Below, piece after piece: positions 27,401 to 36,460 of a stretch of DNA of 64,000 nt. A model generated the notes under the pieces. It had not been told where the DNA came from and did not search any database. It saw only the letters and a program-made list of their open reading frames with translations. A program made the translations under genes and the position numbers. The first letter of the stretch is position 1. Every line of letters begins with the position of its first letter. The DNA comes from Acetatifactor sp. (GTDB lineage Bacteria > Bacillota > Clostridia > Lachnospirales > Lachnospiraceae), in contig JAFLRM010000007.1 in assembly GCA_022511465.1 (NCBI GenBank), forward strand, positions 1 through 64,000. The letters are read 5' to 3'.

Positions 27401-27477
27401 AGCCCCTTGTGTATCTTCTTGGCAATGTACATATCCAAGTCGGAATGCCGGTAACTGATAAACGCATCGTATCTCAT
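24457..27477 (-). pseudogene. TIR domain-TM-WD40-like protein interrupted by an in-frame amber codon
   Basis: A 1006-codon frame is broken at codon 370 by TAG (26368-26370; context GAA TAG GGC). The frame is otherwise open on both sides without a shift. Residues 1-110 are a TIR domain (MRYDAFISYRHSD, RDQEELPIGSD) with the likely catalytic glutamate at 91 in SYWVQKEIE. A transmembrane helix spans about 181-203. The rest is a long run of beta-propeller-like repeats (VWNLNTGELL, VIDLESGEKR, YDVETGQTDIL) outside or at the membrane. TIR domains of this kind can cleave NAD+. The ATG overlaps the radA stop (ATGA), with AGGAGG 16 bases upstream. It could be a pseudogene, a sequencing error, or a gene expressed as an N-terminal fragment of 369 residues. 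Confidence 0.8.
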
Positions 27478-28850
27478 AATAGCAGTTCCATAGCCTCCTG
27501 TATATTTCGAACTCCCAATACCTTGATCTTGCTGTTCTTTTTGCATTCCTCGGCACACACATAGGGCACCACACAGGTGTCAAAGCCCAACTTCTCAGCC
27601 TCCGCCGCCCGTTGTTTCGCCATGCTCACCGATCGCACCTCACCGCTCAGCCCTACCTCTCCAAACGCTATGAGTTTCGGACTTAAAGGATGATTGCGAA
27701 AACTCGACAAGATCGCCAGCACGATCCCGAGGTCAATAGCCGGCTCCAAGATTTTCATGCCTCCGGTGATATTCACATAGGCATCGCATCCGGACAACTG
27801 CACTCCGCAGCGCTTTTCCAGCACTGCCATCAACAGATTCACACGATTGAGATCCGTGCCGGTGGTCTGCCTTCTGGGAATTCCGAAGTTGCTATAGCAC
27901 ACCAGTGCCTGAATCTCTATGAGAAGAGGTCTTGTTCCCTCCATAGTGCATGCTACCACAGAGCCGCTGGCATTTTCCGGCCTTCCGTTCAACATATACT
28001 CGGACGGATTCCGTACCTCCACCAGTCCCCGCTCCTGCATCTCAAACACACCAATCTCATTGGTAGAGCCAAAACGGTTCTTGACACCCCTGAGAACACG
28101 GTAGGATGCATGGCGATCACCCTCAAAGTAAAGCACTGTGTCCACCATGTGCTCCAGCACTCTGGGCCCGGCCACCGTGCCCTCCTTAGTCACATGTCCT
28201 ACAATGAACACGGAGACTCCAAGCCCCTTCGCCAGCTGCAGCAAAACACCTGTGGACTCTCGCACCTGAGACACACTGCCCGGCGCTGCCGACACCTCTT
28301 CGTTGTACATGGTCTGAATAGAGTCGATGATCACAGCCTCCGGTTTCTCCTGGCGGATCACCTCGGCTACTGCATCCAGTCTGGTCTCACACAGTAGCAA
28401 CATGTTTGAGGAGAAACTGCCGATCCTGTCTGCACGCATCTTGATCTGCACCTGCGACTCTTCACCGGATATATACAGCACTTTATGTCCCGTCTCGGAC
28501 AGGCGATGACACACCTGGAGAAGAAGTGTGGACTTGCCAATTCCCGGATCGCCTCCCACCAACGTCAGCGATCCCTGTACGATCCCTCCGCCAAGCACAC
28601 GGTCCAGCTCCTCAATGCCGGTCAGTACCTTATCCTCCTTAGCAATAGCTACCTCGGACAACACGCAGGGCTCCGTTTTCTCCGTGAGCCGTTTTAACTG
28701 CCCGCCTACGTTTTTCAGCTCCGCCTTGCTCACCGTCTCCTCCACAAAAGTATTCCATTCCCGGCATCCCGGACACTGGCCCATCCACTTGGAGGACTCA
28801 TAACCACAACTCTGGCAATAAAAAATAGTTGTATTCTTCCCTTTCGCCAT
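27474..28850 (-). CDS. radA: DNA repair protein RadA
   Basis: RadA (Sms) is a RecA-like helicase that helps process recombination intermediates. The 458-residue protein begins with a zinc finger (CQSCGYESSKWMGQCPGC, about residues 14-31). Next comes the RecA-fold ATPase with Walker A GGDPGIGKST, the RadA-specific KNRFG motif in GVKNRFGSTNEIG, and a C-terminal Lon-like domain (MKILEPAIDLGIVLAILSS, GEVGLSGEVRSV). The length is normal. The start ATG follows a purine-rich GAAGGGGAAAG. Its stop overlaps the start of the TIR gene by four bases, which implies translational coupling of the two. Confidence 0.97.
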   Translation of the reverse strand: MAKGKNTTIFYCQSCGYESSKWMGQCPGCREWNTFVEETVSKAELKNVGGQLKRLTEKTEPCVLSEVAIAKEDKVLTGIEELDRVLGGGIVQGSLTLVGGDPGIGKSTLLLQVCHRLSETGHKVLYISGEESQVQIKMRADRIGSFSSNMLLLCETRLDAVAEVIRQEKPEAVIIDSIQTMYNEEVSAAPGSVSQVRESTGVLLQLAKGLGVSVFIVGHVTKEGTVAGPRVLEHMVDTVLYFEGDRHASYRVLRGVKNRFGSTNEIGVFEMQERGLVEVRNPSEYMLNGRPENASGSVVACTMEGTRPLLIEIQALVCYSNFGIPRRQTTGTDLNRVNLLMAVLEKRCGVQLSGCDAYVNITGGMKILEPAIDLGIVLAILSSFRNHPLSPKLIAFGEVGLSGEVRSVSMAKQRAAEAEKLGFDTCVVPYVCAEECKKNSKIKVLGVRNIQEAMELLL

Positions 28851-28887
28851 GAAAGTATCTTTCCCCTTCTTTATTCTAAATTATCTA

Positions 28888-28931
28888 AACAAGAAAAGAT
28901 CCTAACACCAAAGTCACCTGATGTTAGGATC
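28888..28931 (-). terminator. Terminator between the 137-residue protein and radA
   Basis: GATCCTAACA and TGTTAGGATC form a 10-bp stem around a 14-base loop. On the minus strand it is followed by TTTTCTTGTTT, 32 bases after the stop at 28963. Confidence 0.85.
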
Positions 28932-28962
28932 TCAAATAGTTCCCTTGAATGTTCCAGCCGCT

Positions 28963-29376
28963 CTACACTTGTTTGATCCTTACCGCAACCTCTCCTGCTG
29001 CCTCCAATTCGACACTCAGGGAAAGCTTGCCGCCAAGACCGGTCCTCATGGTGCCTGTGCTTTTATCCGCCACAAACACCTCATACTCCGTGTCATCGGT
29101 TAGACCAACCGTAATCTGGGCATCCTCTGCGCCCTCCACTACGAACTCCACACCAGACTCCGTCTCCTTAAAATTCAAAACGCTGGTTCCGGGCACAGAC
29201 TCATAGAGGAACATTCCATTCTTCTCTAGTTTTGTAATTTCGTTGTAGGTCTTTACCTTCAGCAAATCGCCTGCATGCTTAAAATCCTCCACCTTGGCTT
29301 TCTGTGCCAGCTTATGATTGCCAAAGCTGACCGTACCATTCGACTCGCTGCGAAGTAACTCTTCCACTACTGCCAT
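28963..29376 (-). CDS. Conserved small protein, unknown function
   Basis: A 137-residue soluble protein, mostly beta-rich in its second half (VLNFKETESGVEFVVEGAEDAQITVGLTDDTEYEVFVADKSTGTMRTGLGGKLSLSVELE). Similar Lachnospiraceae proteins are, as I recall, labelled endosialidase; nothing in the sequence shows such an activity and I would not use that name. The N-terminal VEELLRSESNGTVSFGNHKL is also conserved in my memory of the family. It has its own promoter, a GGAGG ribosome site and its own terminator, so it is monocistronic and probably well expressed. Confidence 0.75.
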   Translation of the reverse strand: MAVVEELLRSESNGTVSFGNHKLAQKAKVEDFKHAGDLLKVKTYNEITKLEKNGMFLYESVPGTSVLNFKETESGVEFVVEGAEDAQITVGLTDDTEYEVFVADKSTGTMRTGLGGKLSLSVELEAAGEVAVRIKQV

Positions 29377-29415
29377 TGTTATGTCCTCCTGATCGATTGT
29401 GGTTACAATTTCAGT

Positions 29416-29444
29416 ATAATATAAATGGCGCTACTTTTCTACAA
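29416..29444 (-). promoter_or_regulatory. Promoter of the 137-residue protein gene
   Basis: On the minus strand TTGTAG and TATTAT are separated by 17 bases, about 40 bases before the ATG. Confidence 0.65.
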
Positions 29445-29464
29445 GATTTTCTTTTTTCACATAA

Positions 29465-31903
29465 TTATTTCACAGTAAAGGTAACCTTTTCGTTCCGATA
29501 GCTGGCCGATACTTTATCTCCCGGCACCACCTTCTTACGCAGGATCTCCTCCGCCAGAGCGTCCTCCACCACAGACTGGATCGCGCGCTTCAGGGGGCGA
29601 GCCCCCATCTTGTTGTCAGAGTACTTCTCCACCAGATGTTCCTTCAACGCCGACGTGATACTCAACTCGATACCCATCTGGGAATCACACCTTTTATAGA
29701 GATTGGAGGCCAGCAGATTCACGATTGATTTCATATTATCTTTGTTCAGCTGGTGGAATACGATAATATCGTCAATACGATTGATAAACTCCGGTTTAAA
29801 GCTGCGCTTTACCTCCTCCATGACACCTGATCTCATCTTCTCGTAGTCCTTCTTCTCACTGTTGTCCGTGGCAAATCCCAGATTCTTAGGATCCACGATA
29901 CGCTGTGCACCGGCGTTGGAGGTCATGATCAAAATGGTGTTCTTGAAGCTGACCTTCCTTCCTTTGGAATCAGTAATATGACCATCGTCCAGAACCTGAA
30001 GCAAAATATTAAACACATCGGGATGCGCTTTCTCAATCTCGTCAAACAACACCACAGAATAGGGATTGCGACGTACTTTCTCGCTGAGCTGGCCGCCCTC
30101 CTCGAATCCCACATATCCCGGAGGAGAACCGATCATCTTAGACACAGAGTGTCCCTCCATGTACTCAGACATATCTACGCGGATCATGGCATCTTCCGAA
30201 CCAAACATCGCCTCCGCCAATGCCTTGGACAACTCTGTCTTACCCACGCCGGTGGGTCCCAAAAACAGAAAAGAACCAATCGGGCGGTTGGGATCCTTGA
30301 GACCTACTCTGCCTCGGCGCATAGCCTTGGCAACTGCAGTCACCGCCTCCTCCTGACCGATCACACGCTTGTGGAGGATACCCTCCAGCTTTAACAGGCG
30401 CTCACTCTCTTTCTCTGCCAGCTTCTGCACGGGAATCTTCGTCCACATGGCCACTACCTCGGCAATGTCACCCTCACCGACGCAGTAACTGTAATCGTTC
30501 TCCTTGGTCTCCCGCCTTTTGCGCATGCGCTCGTATTTTTTCACCAGTTGATCCTGATTGTTCTTGATCTCCACTGCCTGTGTAAATGCCTCCATGCGGA
30601 TGGAACGCTCAATCTGCAGATCCATTTTCTTAATCTGCTCTAAGAGCTCCTTCTGCTTATCTGGCATATCCATTACCCGCAGCCTTGCGCTGGCTGCTGC
30701 CTCATCGATCAGATCAATGGCCTTATCCGGCAGATTGCGGTCATTGATATAGCGGTTCGACAGTCTCACCGCCGCCTGTATCGCCTCGGAGCTGATCGTC
30801 ACACGATGATGCTCCTCATATTTCTCCTTAATACCCTCCAAGATCCGGATGGCCTCTTCCTCCGTAGGCTCCTCCACGCTGACCGGCTGGAAGCGCCGCT
30901 CCAAGGCCGCATCTTTCTCCACATACTTACGGTATTCTGCGATGGTAGTAGCGCCAATCAACTGAATCTCACCTCTCGCCAGAGAAGGTTTCATAATGTT
31001 GGAGGCATCAATAGCGCCCTCCGCGCCGCCCGCGCCGATGATCGTGTGCAACTCATCCAGAAACAAAATGACATTGTTGTCCTCTATGACCTCGCGGATC
31101 ACTTTTTTAATGCGCTCCTCAAACTCGCCGCGGTACTTACTGCCGGCTACCATACCGGACAGATCCAGCGTGAGCACACGCTTATTTTGCACAGTGAAAG
31201 GCACGTCTCCTGACACAATGCGGAGAGCCAGCCCCTCTACTACGGCCGTCTTACCCACACCCGGCTCACCGATCAGACAGGGATTATTCTTGGTACGCCG
31301 GCTCAGTATCTGAACCACTCTGCGGATCTCATCCTCCCTGCCGATCACCGGGTCCAGCTTTCCCTCCCTAGCCAATGCAGTTAGATCCCTACTGTACTGG
31401 TCCAAAGTGGAAGGCTTATTTTTGCCGGAAGATTTTCGTCCCAGATCCTCCTTGTAGAGATTGGTGTCCTGCCCTATGGCAGCAAGGGTGTCCACATACA
31501 CCTTCTGCACATTGACTCCCAATGTGTTTAGAAGACGGACGGCCACATTCTCCCCTTCCTTAATAAGCGCCAGAAGAATGTGCTCTGTTCCGGTCTCGTC
31601 CTGATGAAAGCGGGACGCTTGTCTGTGAGCCTCCTCCAGAATCTTCTGTGCTCTGGGGGAATACCCCTCCCGCTCTCTGATCGCCACACCGTTCTCAAAG
31701 GAGATCAGATCGCGGATCATATCCATGACCTGCTCTACCTCAACTCCGTTGTCGCCGAGCACCTTGGCTGCTACGCCCGATTGCTCCTTCAAAAGCCCCA
31801 CCAGAATATGCTCTGTGCCAATATAGCCTTGTTTCAGACTTCTGGCACATTTAGCCGCCTGATTCAGCGCTCCTTGTGCTTTCTGTGTAAAATGCGACTG
31901 CAT
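29465..31903 (-). CDS. clpC: Clp protease ATP-binding subunit ClpC
   Basis: ClpC is an Hsp100 unfoldase that feeds proteins to ClpP. The 812-residue protein has two N-terminal Clp_N repeats ([34 protein letters not shown], then [15 protein letters not shown]), AAA+ module 1 with GEPGVGKTA, a short middle coiled segment with a UVR-like region, and AAA+ module 2 with GPTGVGKTE and the [15 protein letters not shown] loop. The start is the ATG at 31903, which overlaps the GntR stop as TGATG and has GGAGGG 8 bases upstream. In many Bacillota clpC lies behind ctsR-mcsA-mcsB; here those genes are absent and a GntR regulator takes their place. Confidence 0.96.
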   Translation of the reverse strand: MQSHFTQKAQGALNQAAKCARSLKQGYIGTEHILVGLLKEQSGVAAKVLGDNGVEVEQVMDMIRDLISFENGVAIREREGYSPRAQKILEEAHRQASRFHQDETGTEHILLALIKEGENVAVRLLNTLGVNVQKVYVDTLAAIGQDTNLYKEDLGRKSSGKNKPSTLDQYSRDLTALAREGKLDPVIGREDEIRRVVQILSRRTKNNPCLIGEPGVGKTAVVEGLALRIVSGDVPFTVQNKRVLTLDLSGMVAGSKYRGEFEERIKKVIREVIEDNNVILFLDELHTIIGAGGAEGAIDASNIMKPSLARGEIQLIGATTIAEYRKYVEKDAALERRFQPVSVEEPTEEEAIRILEGIKEKYEEHHRVTISSEAIQAAVRLSNRYINDRNLPDKAIDLIDEAAASARLRVMDMPDKQKELLEQIKKMDLQIERSIRMEAFTQAVEIKNNQDQLVKKYERMRKRRETKENDYSYCVGEGDIAEVVAMWTKIPVQKLAEKESERLLKLEGILHKRVIGQEEAVTAVAKAMRRGRVGLKDPNRPIGSFLFLGPTGVGKTELSKALAEAMFGSEDAMIRVDMSEYMEGHSVSKMIGSPPGYVGFEEGGQLSEKVRRNPYSVVLFDEIEKAHPDVFNILLQVLDDGHITDSKGRKVSFKNTILIMTSNAGAQRIVDPKNLGFATDNSEKKDYEKMRSGVMEEVKRSFKPEFINRIDDIIVFHQLNKDNMKSIVNLLASNLYKRCDSQMGIELSITSALKEHLVEKYSDNKMGARPLKRAIQSVVEDALAEEILRKKVVPGDKVSASYRNEKVTFTVK

Positions 31904-32280
31904 CAATCTATCCCTCCATAATCTTCATATATTTCGTCGATCAACTGATGTATCTCACCTCTGGTAATATTCTTGCAGGTGCTCTTCGCCAGGATCACCT
32001 GAAGTTCTTTCTTCAATTCCGAGAGTGTCTGCATGCGGTCTATATCAATGGCGATAATAGCGCCTCTGCGCCTATCCACCTTCACATATCCCTCCTGCTT
32101 CAGCACGGTGTACGCCTTGTTGACCGTGTGCATATTGATCCCTATGGAGTCTGCCAGCTGGCGCACACTGGGCAGAGAATCTCCCTCCTGAAACTGGGAG
32201 GTAGCGATTCCCATGATGATCTGGTTGCAAAGCTGCAGATATAGTGCTTCATCACTGTTAAAATCAATCTGGATCATCAC
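31903..32280 (-). CDS. GntR-family regulator (YtrA-type), upstream of clpC
   Basis: A 125-residue short GntR protein. The winged helix occupies about residues 10-75 (ALYLQLCNQIIMGIATSQFQEGDSLPSVRQLADSIGINMHTVNKAYTVLKQEGYVKVDRRRGAII). A short helical tail of about 45 residues follows instead of a full ligand-binding domain, which is the YtrA layout. Its stop overlaps the clpC start by one base, so the two are one transcript and translationally coupled. Two start codons (GTG 32280, ATG 32277) lie 9 and 12 bases from AGGAGG; I keep the first. A matching inverted repeat overlaps its own promoter, so I infer autoregulation and control of clpC. Confidence 0.88.
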   Translation of the reverse strand: MMIQIDFNSDEALYLQLCNQIIMGIATSQFQEGDSLPSVRQLADSIGINMHTVNKAYTVLKQEGYVKVDRRRGAIIAIDIDRMQTLSELKKELQVILAKSTCKNITRGEIHQLIDEIYEDYGGID

Positions 32281-32320
32281 TATAGAATCCCTCCTTTCCC
32301 AATTTATAGTCCAAAAGGTT

Positions 32321-32359
32321 TGTTATATTCATATTATAACAGCTCACCAAAACTGTCAA
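32321..32359 (-). promoter_or_regulatory. gntR-clpC promoter with a GntR-type operator
   Basis: On the minus strand TTGACA (32354-32359) is followed by TAATAT at 17 bases, or TATAAT at 15. The inverted repeat TGTTATA-N7-TATAACA (32321-32341) covers the -10 region, an ideal place for repression. Its form fits a dimeric GntR regulator. Binding by the adjacent protein is inferred. Confidence 0.65.
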
Positions 32360-32442
32360 CGCCGTGCCCAAAAGTTTATAGACTTTTCATTTTTCGTGTT
32401 TCGAATGAGCAAACTCTAAATTCTTCGCGTTTTAAGTTCGCG

Positions 32443-32475
32443 CAAAATGCCTGTGGAACTATCATTCCACAGGCA
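32443..32475 (-). terminator. Terminator of the SH3 protein gene
   Basis: TGCCTGTGGAA pairs perfectly with TTCCACAGGCA around a six-base loop, followed by TTTTG on the minus strand, 18 bases after the stop at 32493. Confidence 0.85.
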
Positions 32476-32492
32476 CCTGTATCTATACTTTT

Positions 32493-33968
32493 CTACAGCT
32501 CTTTGTCACCGTCCCAGTTTAAATATTCAAACTCAAATTCATCCTCGTCGTCCGCCATGAAATTCTTGGACTTCCAAGCCTGCTTTGAAGCGCTGTCAGA
32601 GGACGATCGTGGCTGGGTTCTGCGCTCATCCCTGGGCTGCGCGGATGCAGGTCTTGCCCCTTCTCTCACCGGACGTTGTGTACTCTGGGTAGGTCTTGAC
32701 TCCCCCTGTGCCGGGCGACTTCCCTGCGAACTCTGGGCAGGTCTTGTCCCTTCATCCGGGCGCTGTGCATTCGGGCTCTGTATTGTTCTGCTCGCCTGTG
32801 TAGGGCGAGAATTCTGGCTGCTTTGGGCGGGTCTTGCGCCTCCTTGTACCGGACGTCTACCCTGTGAAGATGTTCTTCTATCCCCTGCCCCCTGCGGACG
32901 TACCGGCTTTTTACCACTTCCTTGAACCTTTCCCGGGTTCTTCCTTCGCAGCGTTTCTTTCTCCACTTCCGCAAAGTACGCAGAATCCGACATATCCCTC
33001 ATCTTAAAGATCACCATAGTAAGCGCAACCGCCAATACAAGGATCACTATCACCAGAATGATAATGACAATCTTCAGATTTTTGATCGTACCCGCCTGCT
33101 GCTCAGCCAATGTCTTGTTGGTGTCCGCCGCATAAAAAATATCTTTGACCTTCCACTGATTGGCGGTCACATTGTCAATCAGATACCAATCTTCCCCTTC
33201 AAGCTGGGTCTCCCAATCCTTGACTGTCACCACAGGCTCCGATGGCTCATCCGACCCTGATGGTTCATCCGGTTCCGGTGCGTCCGTAACGGGAGTCACA
33301 TCTTCCGACAGTTTTACATAGTCGAATCGTATAAAGCCTGTCACCTCAGAACCGTTTACTGTAAAAGTCACACGATACCACACATTGTTGTCTGTGCCGG
33401 TAGCCTGTCCGGTTACCGTCAATGCTGTTCCGTTCTTTGCCGTAGTCACAATACCGCTGCTGGTGGAGGCATCTGCCCTCACACGAATCTCCCGCCCACC
33501 TGTCACAGTAGCACTGACCGGTTTCACCTCCGTCACCTCCACCGTCGGATTATAGGTGGCAGCGGGCGTAGCTGTGTTGTTATTGGTTGTCGTGTTGTTA
33601 TTAGTCGTCGTGGTCGTATTGGACAGAGCAGGAGGCGTTCCTCCGCTTGTGATCTCCACCAGATCGGAACGAATATACCCCAGCGTATTAGCGTTTACAA
33701 ACACTTGATACCAAGTGTAGCCGTCCGCTCCTGTAGTCTGACCGTTGATGGTGATCTCGTCATTTCGAACCACGCTGGCCACAACTTGGCTGCTGGTGCT
33801 CGTCGTCTGACGGATATTCGCGCTTTCCGCAATCACCTTTCCTTGACTTTGGGCATGGCTCACAATGGAGAACCCATCTGCGACAATAGCGATCGTAAAC
33901 GCTATCACCAGAGATAATATTCCCATGACAGCCCGCCGGCTCCAATGTGCTTCTCTCATTTTTCTCAT
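32493..33968 (-). CDS. Membrane protein with two SH3 domains and a disordered repetitive cytoplasmic tail
   Basis: A 491-residue protein. A signal or anchor helix (VMGILSLVIAFTIAIVADGF) comes first, then two bacterial SH3b domains (GKVIAESANIRQTTSTSSQVVASV and TGGREIRVRADASTSSGIVTTAK) joined by an Asn/Thr-rich linker. After an acidic Pro-rich stretch a second membrane helix (VIIILVIVILVLAVALTMVIF, about residue 300-320) follows. The last 160 residues are basic and disordered with repeated QSSQxSRPxQ-like units and end in an acidic motif (ADDEDEFEFEYLNWDGDKEL). SH3b domains usually bind cell wall; the cytoplasmic tail may bind partners. The ATG at 33968 has GAGG 6-7 bases upstream; an earlier ATG at 33980 is possible. 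The partner and role are unknown. Confidence 0.75.
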   Translation of the reverse strand: MRKMREAHWSRRAVMGILSLVIAFTIAIVADGFSIVSHAQSQGKVIAESANIRQTTSTSSQVVASVVRNDEITINGQTTGADGYTWYQVFVNANTLGYIRSDLVEITSGGTPPALSNTTTTTNNNTTTNNNTATPAATYNPTVEVTEVKPVSATVTGGREIRVRADASTSSGIVTTAKNGTALTVTGQATGTDNNVWYRVTFTVNGSEVTGFIRFDYVKLSEDVTPVTDAPEPDEPSGSDEPSEPVVTVKDWETQLEGEDWYLIDNVTANQWKVKDIFYAADTNKTLAEQQAGTIKNLKIVIIILVIVILVLAVALTMVIFKMRDMSDSAYFAEVEKETLRRKNPGKVQGSGKKPVRPQGAGDRRTSSQGRRPVQGGARPAQSSQNSRPTQASRTIQSPNAQRPDEGTRPAQSSQGSRPAQGESRPTQSTQRPVREGARPASAQPRDERRTQPRSSSDSASKQAWKSKNFMADDEDEFEFEYLNWDGDKEL

Positions 33969-34055
33969 AGGTTTCCTCATTTCCGCGCAACAACTGCGCT
34001 TTATCCTCTTATGGGAATCGCGCCGCAGCGCATCAAGACCAAAGTACCGGTCGGA

Positions 34056-34520
34056 TCAGTTGTCGCGCACAAAGCGTCTGTGTCCTTCCTCTCCGCCCTT
34101 CGATATGCTGTAGCCTTTCAAGTCCTTCATCAGCTGCTCACGCTGTGCAGCCTCCATAGCACGGTGCATCTTAGTCTCACACTGCGGACAGAACTGACCA
34201 CTCCGGATGGGCTGCCCACACGCTTCACACTTCATCATAACCTTGGATCCCTCTGCCACCTCGATCCTCGAGTCCTTCAGCATCTGCCGTATGGACCGCT
34301 GGGTGACACCGGTGGCATCCTCCACCTCTTTGGCATTGGCACCTTTGTGGCTCTCTATATACAGCCGCACCTTGCCGTAATCGTCGTAATCCACTGCGCC
34401 ACATTTCTCACAATGGTACTCACCAACACCTTTAAATATCATAACCCCGCCGCACTCATTGCAGACGCGAGGGATATGATAATAATCCTCGATAAACAAT
34501 CCACCTAAACGATTTCTCAT
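34056..34520 (-). CDS. Double zinc-ribbon protein with a helix-turn-helix-like middle
   Basis: A 154-residue protein. The first zinc ribbon is at about residues 18-45 (CNECGGVMIF...CEKCGAVD). A middle segment, VRLYIESHKGANAKEVEDATGVTQRSIRQMLKDSRIEV, reads as a winged-helix DNA-binding fold. The second ribbon is C-terminal (CEACGQPIRSGQFCPQCE). The layout recalls the flagellar-operon protein YvyF, but no flagellar gene is near and the comparison is loose. The ATG at 34520 has GAGG 8 bases upstream, better than the earlier in-frame start. It directly follows purD by 12 bases, so it may be the last gene of the purEMND transcript. Regulatory function is inferred. Confidence 0.7.
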   Translation of the reverse strand: MRNRLGGLFIEDYYHIPRVCNECGGVMIFKGVGEYHCEKCGAVDYDDYGKVRLYIESHKGANAKEVEDATGVTQRSIRQMLKDSRIEVAEGSKVMMKCEACGQPIRSGQFCPQCETKMHRAMEAAQREQLMKDLKGYSISKGGEEGHRRFVRDN

Positions 34521-34531
34521 GCTACACACCT

Positions 34532-35806
34532 CTATGCTTCATCAATAGCCTTCCCGATATCATGACGCAAATATTTATTCTCAAAAGCCACCCACTCCGT
34601 CGCCGCATAGGCATTGGTTCTGGCTTCTTTCAACGTCTTACCCTTCGCCGTGACGCCGAGGACGCGCCCCCCGTTTGTCACGATCCCTTCCTCCGTTCGC
34701 TTTGTTCCGGCGTGGAAACAATAATAGTCATCCTCTTTCTCAAAGCGCTCCAAACCTTGAATCGGATAGCCTTTCTCATAGGCGACCGGATAGCCGTCGC
34801 TGGCTAATACCACACAAACCGCGGCATTGTCCTCAAACTGCAGATCGATCTGATCCAGTGTGCCGTCCACACACGCCTCCATGACTTCTATAATATCATT
34901 CTTCATGCGGGGCAACACCACCTGCGCCTCCGGATCGCCGAATCTGGCATTGTACTCCAGCACTCTGGGGCCATCCTCAGTGAGCATCAGGCCGAAGAAG
35001 ATCACTCCCTTGAAGGGACGCCCCTCTGCCGCCATGGCATCCACCGTCGCCTGATAGATATACTTCTTACAGAAGGCATCCACTTCCTCCGTATAGAAAG
35101 GACTGGGAGAAAAAGTCCCCATTCCTCCGGTGTTCAGCCCCTGATCGCCATCTTTTGCCCGCTTGTGGTCCTGTGCAGAGGTCATGATCCGGATGGTCTT
35201 GCCATCCACAAAGGAAAGCACGCTGACCTCTCTGCCTGTCATAAACTCCTCTATCACCATCCGGTTGCCTGCAGAGCCAAACTTTTTGTCCTGCATAATG
35301 GACTTTACGCCCTCCAGCGCCTCCTCCTTGGTGTTGCAGATCAGTACACCTTTGCCCAACGCCAGACCGTCAGCCTTCAGCACAATAGGATAAGTGGCTT
35401 TCTCCTCCAGATATTTGACGGCCTCTTTGGCATCGTCAAAATTCTCGTATGCGGCAGTAGGAATATTGTACTTTTTCATCAGATCCTTGGAAAAAGCTTT
35501 GCTTCCCTCCAAAATGGCTGCGTTCTTTCTGGGTCCAAAGGTTCGTATCCCCGCTTCCTCCAACTCATCAACCAGACCGCCCACCAGCGGATCGTCCATT
35601 CCCACAATGGTGAGGTCGATCGCTTTCTCTTTGGCGAACGCCACCAACTTGTCAAACTCCATGGCTCCGATGGGCACGCACTCTGCAATCTGTCCAATCC
35701 CCGCGTTGCCGGGAGCACAATATATTTCTTTCACTTTGGTACTTTTGGCTACACTGGCCGCAATCGCATGTTCTCTTCCGCCACTTCCCACAATTAACAC
35801 TTTCAT
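34532..35806 (-). CDS. purD: Phosphoribosylamine-glycine ligase
   Basis: PurD joins glycine to phosphoribosylamine using ATP, step two of purine synthesis. The 424-residue ATP-grasp protein starts MKVLIVGSGGREHAIA, has the ATP-grasp core with DGLALGKGVLIC, GREVSVLSFVDGK, the family signature NTGGMGTFSPSPFYTE, and the metal site RFGDPEAQVVLPR. The length is normal. It follows purN after 27 bases and precedes the zinc-ribbon gene, as part of the purE-purM-purN-purD operon. Confidence 0.97.
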   Translation of the reverse strand: MKVLIVGSGGREHAIAASVAKSTKVKEIYCAPGNAGIGQIAECVPIGAMEFDKLVAFAKEKAIDLTIVGMDDPLVGGLVDELEEAGIRTFGPRKNAAILEGSKAFSKDLMKKYNIPTAAYENFDDAKEAVKYLEEKATYPIVLKADGLALGKGVLICNTKEEALEGVKSIMQDKKFGSAGNRMVIEEFMTGREVSVLSFVDGKTIRIMTSAQDHKRAKDGDQGLNTGGMGTFSPSPFYTEEVDAFCKKYIYQATVDAMAAEGRPFKGVIFFGLMLTEDGPRVLEYNARFGDPEAQVVLPRMKNDIIEVMEACVDGTLDQIDLQFEDNAAVCVVLASDGYPVAYEKGYPIQGLERFEKEDDYYCFHAGTKRTEEGIVTNGGRVLGVTAKGKTLKEARTNAYAATEWVAFENKYLRHDIGKAIDEA

Positions 35807-35833
35807 TGACCGCTCACCTCGCCCTAGCTCTGC

Positions 35834-36460
35834 CTAATGTTCTCTCACACATTTACCGTTTTCCATGCGCACGCGCCCGTTTGCAATATCATCGATGGCC
35901 TGTGGCAGAAGTATCCACTCCGCCTGCTCCATAACGCGTCGCTGCAAGCTTTCCGGGGTATCCCCCTCCTCTATGTACACCGCCTTCTGGTCGATGATAG
36001 GGCCCTCGTCCATGCCCTCCGTCACAAAATGCACTGTGGCGCCCGTGACCTTGACCCCGCGCTCAAGCACTCTTTCATGCACTTTCAGCCCATAATAGCC
36101 CACTCCGCAGAAAGAAGGGATCAGAGAGGGATGGATGTTGATAATACGTCCCTCATACCGCCGTACCATCTGCTGTGGGATCGCCACCAAAAAACCTGCC
36201 AGTACGATCAGATCCGGCTGAAATTCGTTCACTTTCTCCAAAAAGGTCTCATTGAAAGCTTCCCTGTCCGCAAAGTCCTTAGGAGATACGCTGACTGCAG
36301 GAATCCCCGCCGCGCGCGCCCTCTCCAGACTCTTGACCGTCTTGTTGTTGGACAACACACCCACAAGATTTGCGTTTGAAATCCGACCTGCCGCCACCGC
36401 ATCAATGATCGCCTGCAGATTCGTGCCGCCTCCGGACACCAAAACAACTACTCTCAACAT
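35834..36460 (-). CDS. purN: Phosphoribosylglycinamide formyltransferase
   Basis: PurN adds the formyl group from 10-formyltetrahydrofolate to GAR, step three of purine synthesis. The 208-residue protein has the N-terminal [12 protein letters not shown] motif, the catalytic region [13 protein letters not shown] with Asn and His, and the downstream aspartate region [15 protein letters not shown]. Its start overlaps the end of purM by seven bases, which indicates translational coupling. Confidence 0.95.
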   Translation of the reverse strand: MLRVVVLVSGGGTNLQAIIDAVAAGRISNANLVGVLSNNKTVKSLERARAAGIPAVSVSPKDFADREAFNETFLEKVNEFQPDLIVLAGFLVAIPQQMVRRYEGRIINIHPSLIPSFCGVGYYGLKVHERVLERGVKVTGATVHFVTEGMDEGPIIDQKAVYIEEGDTPESLQRRVMEQAEWILLPQAIDDIANGRVRMENGKCVREH

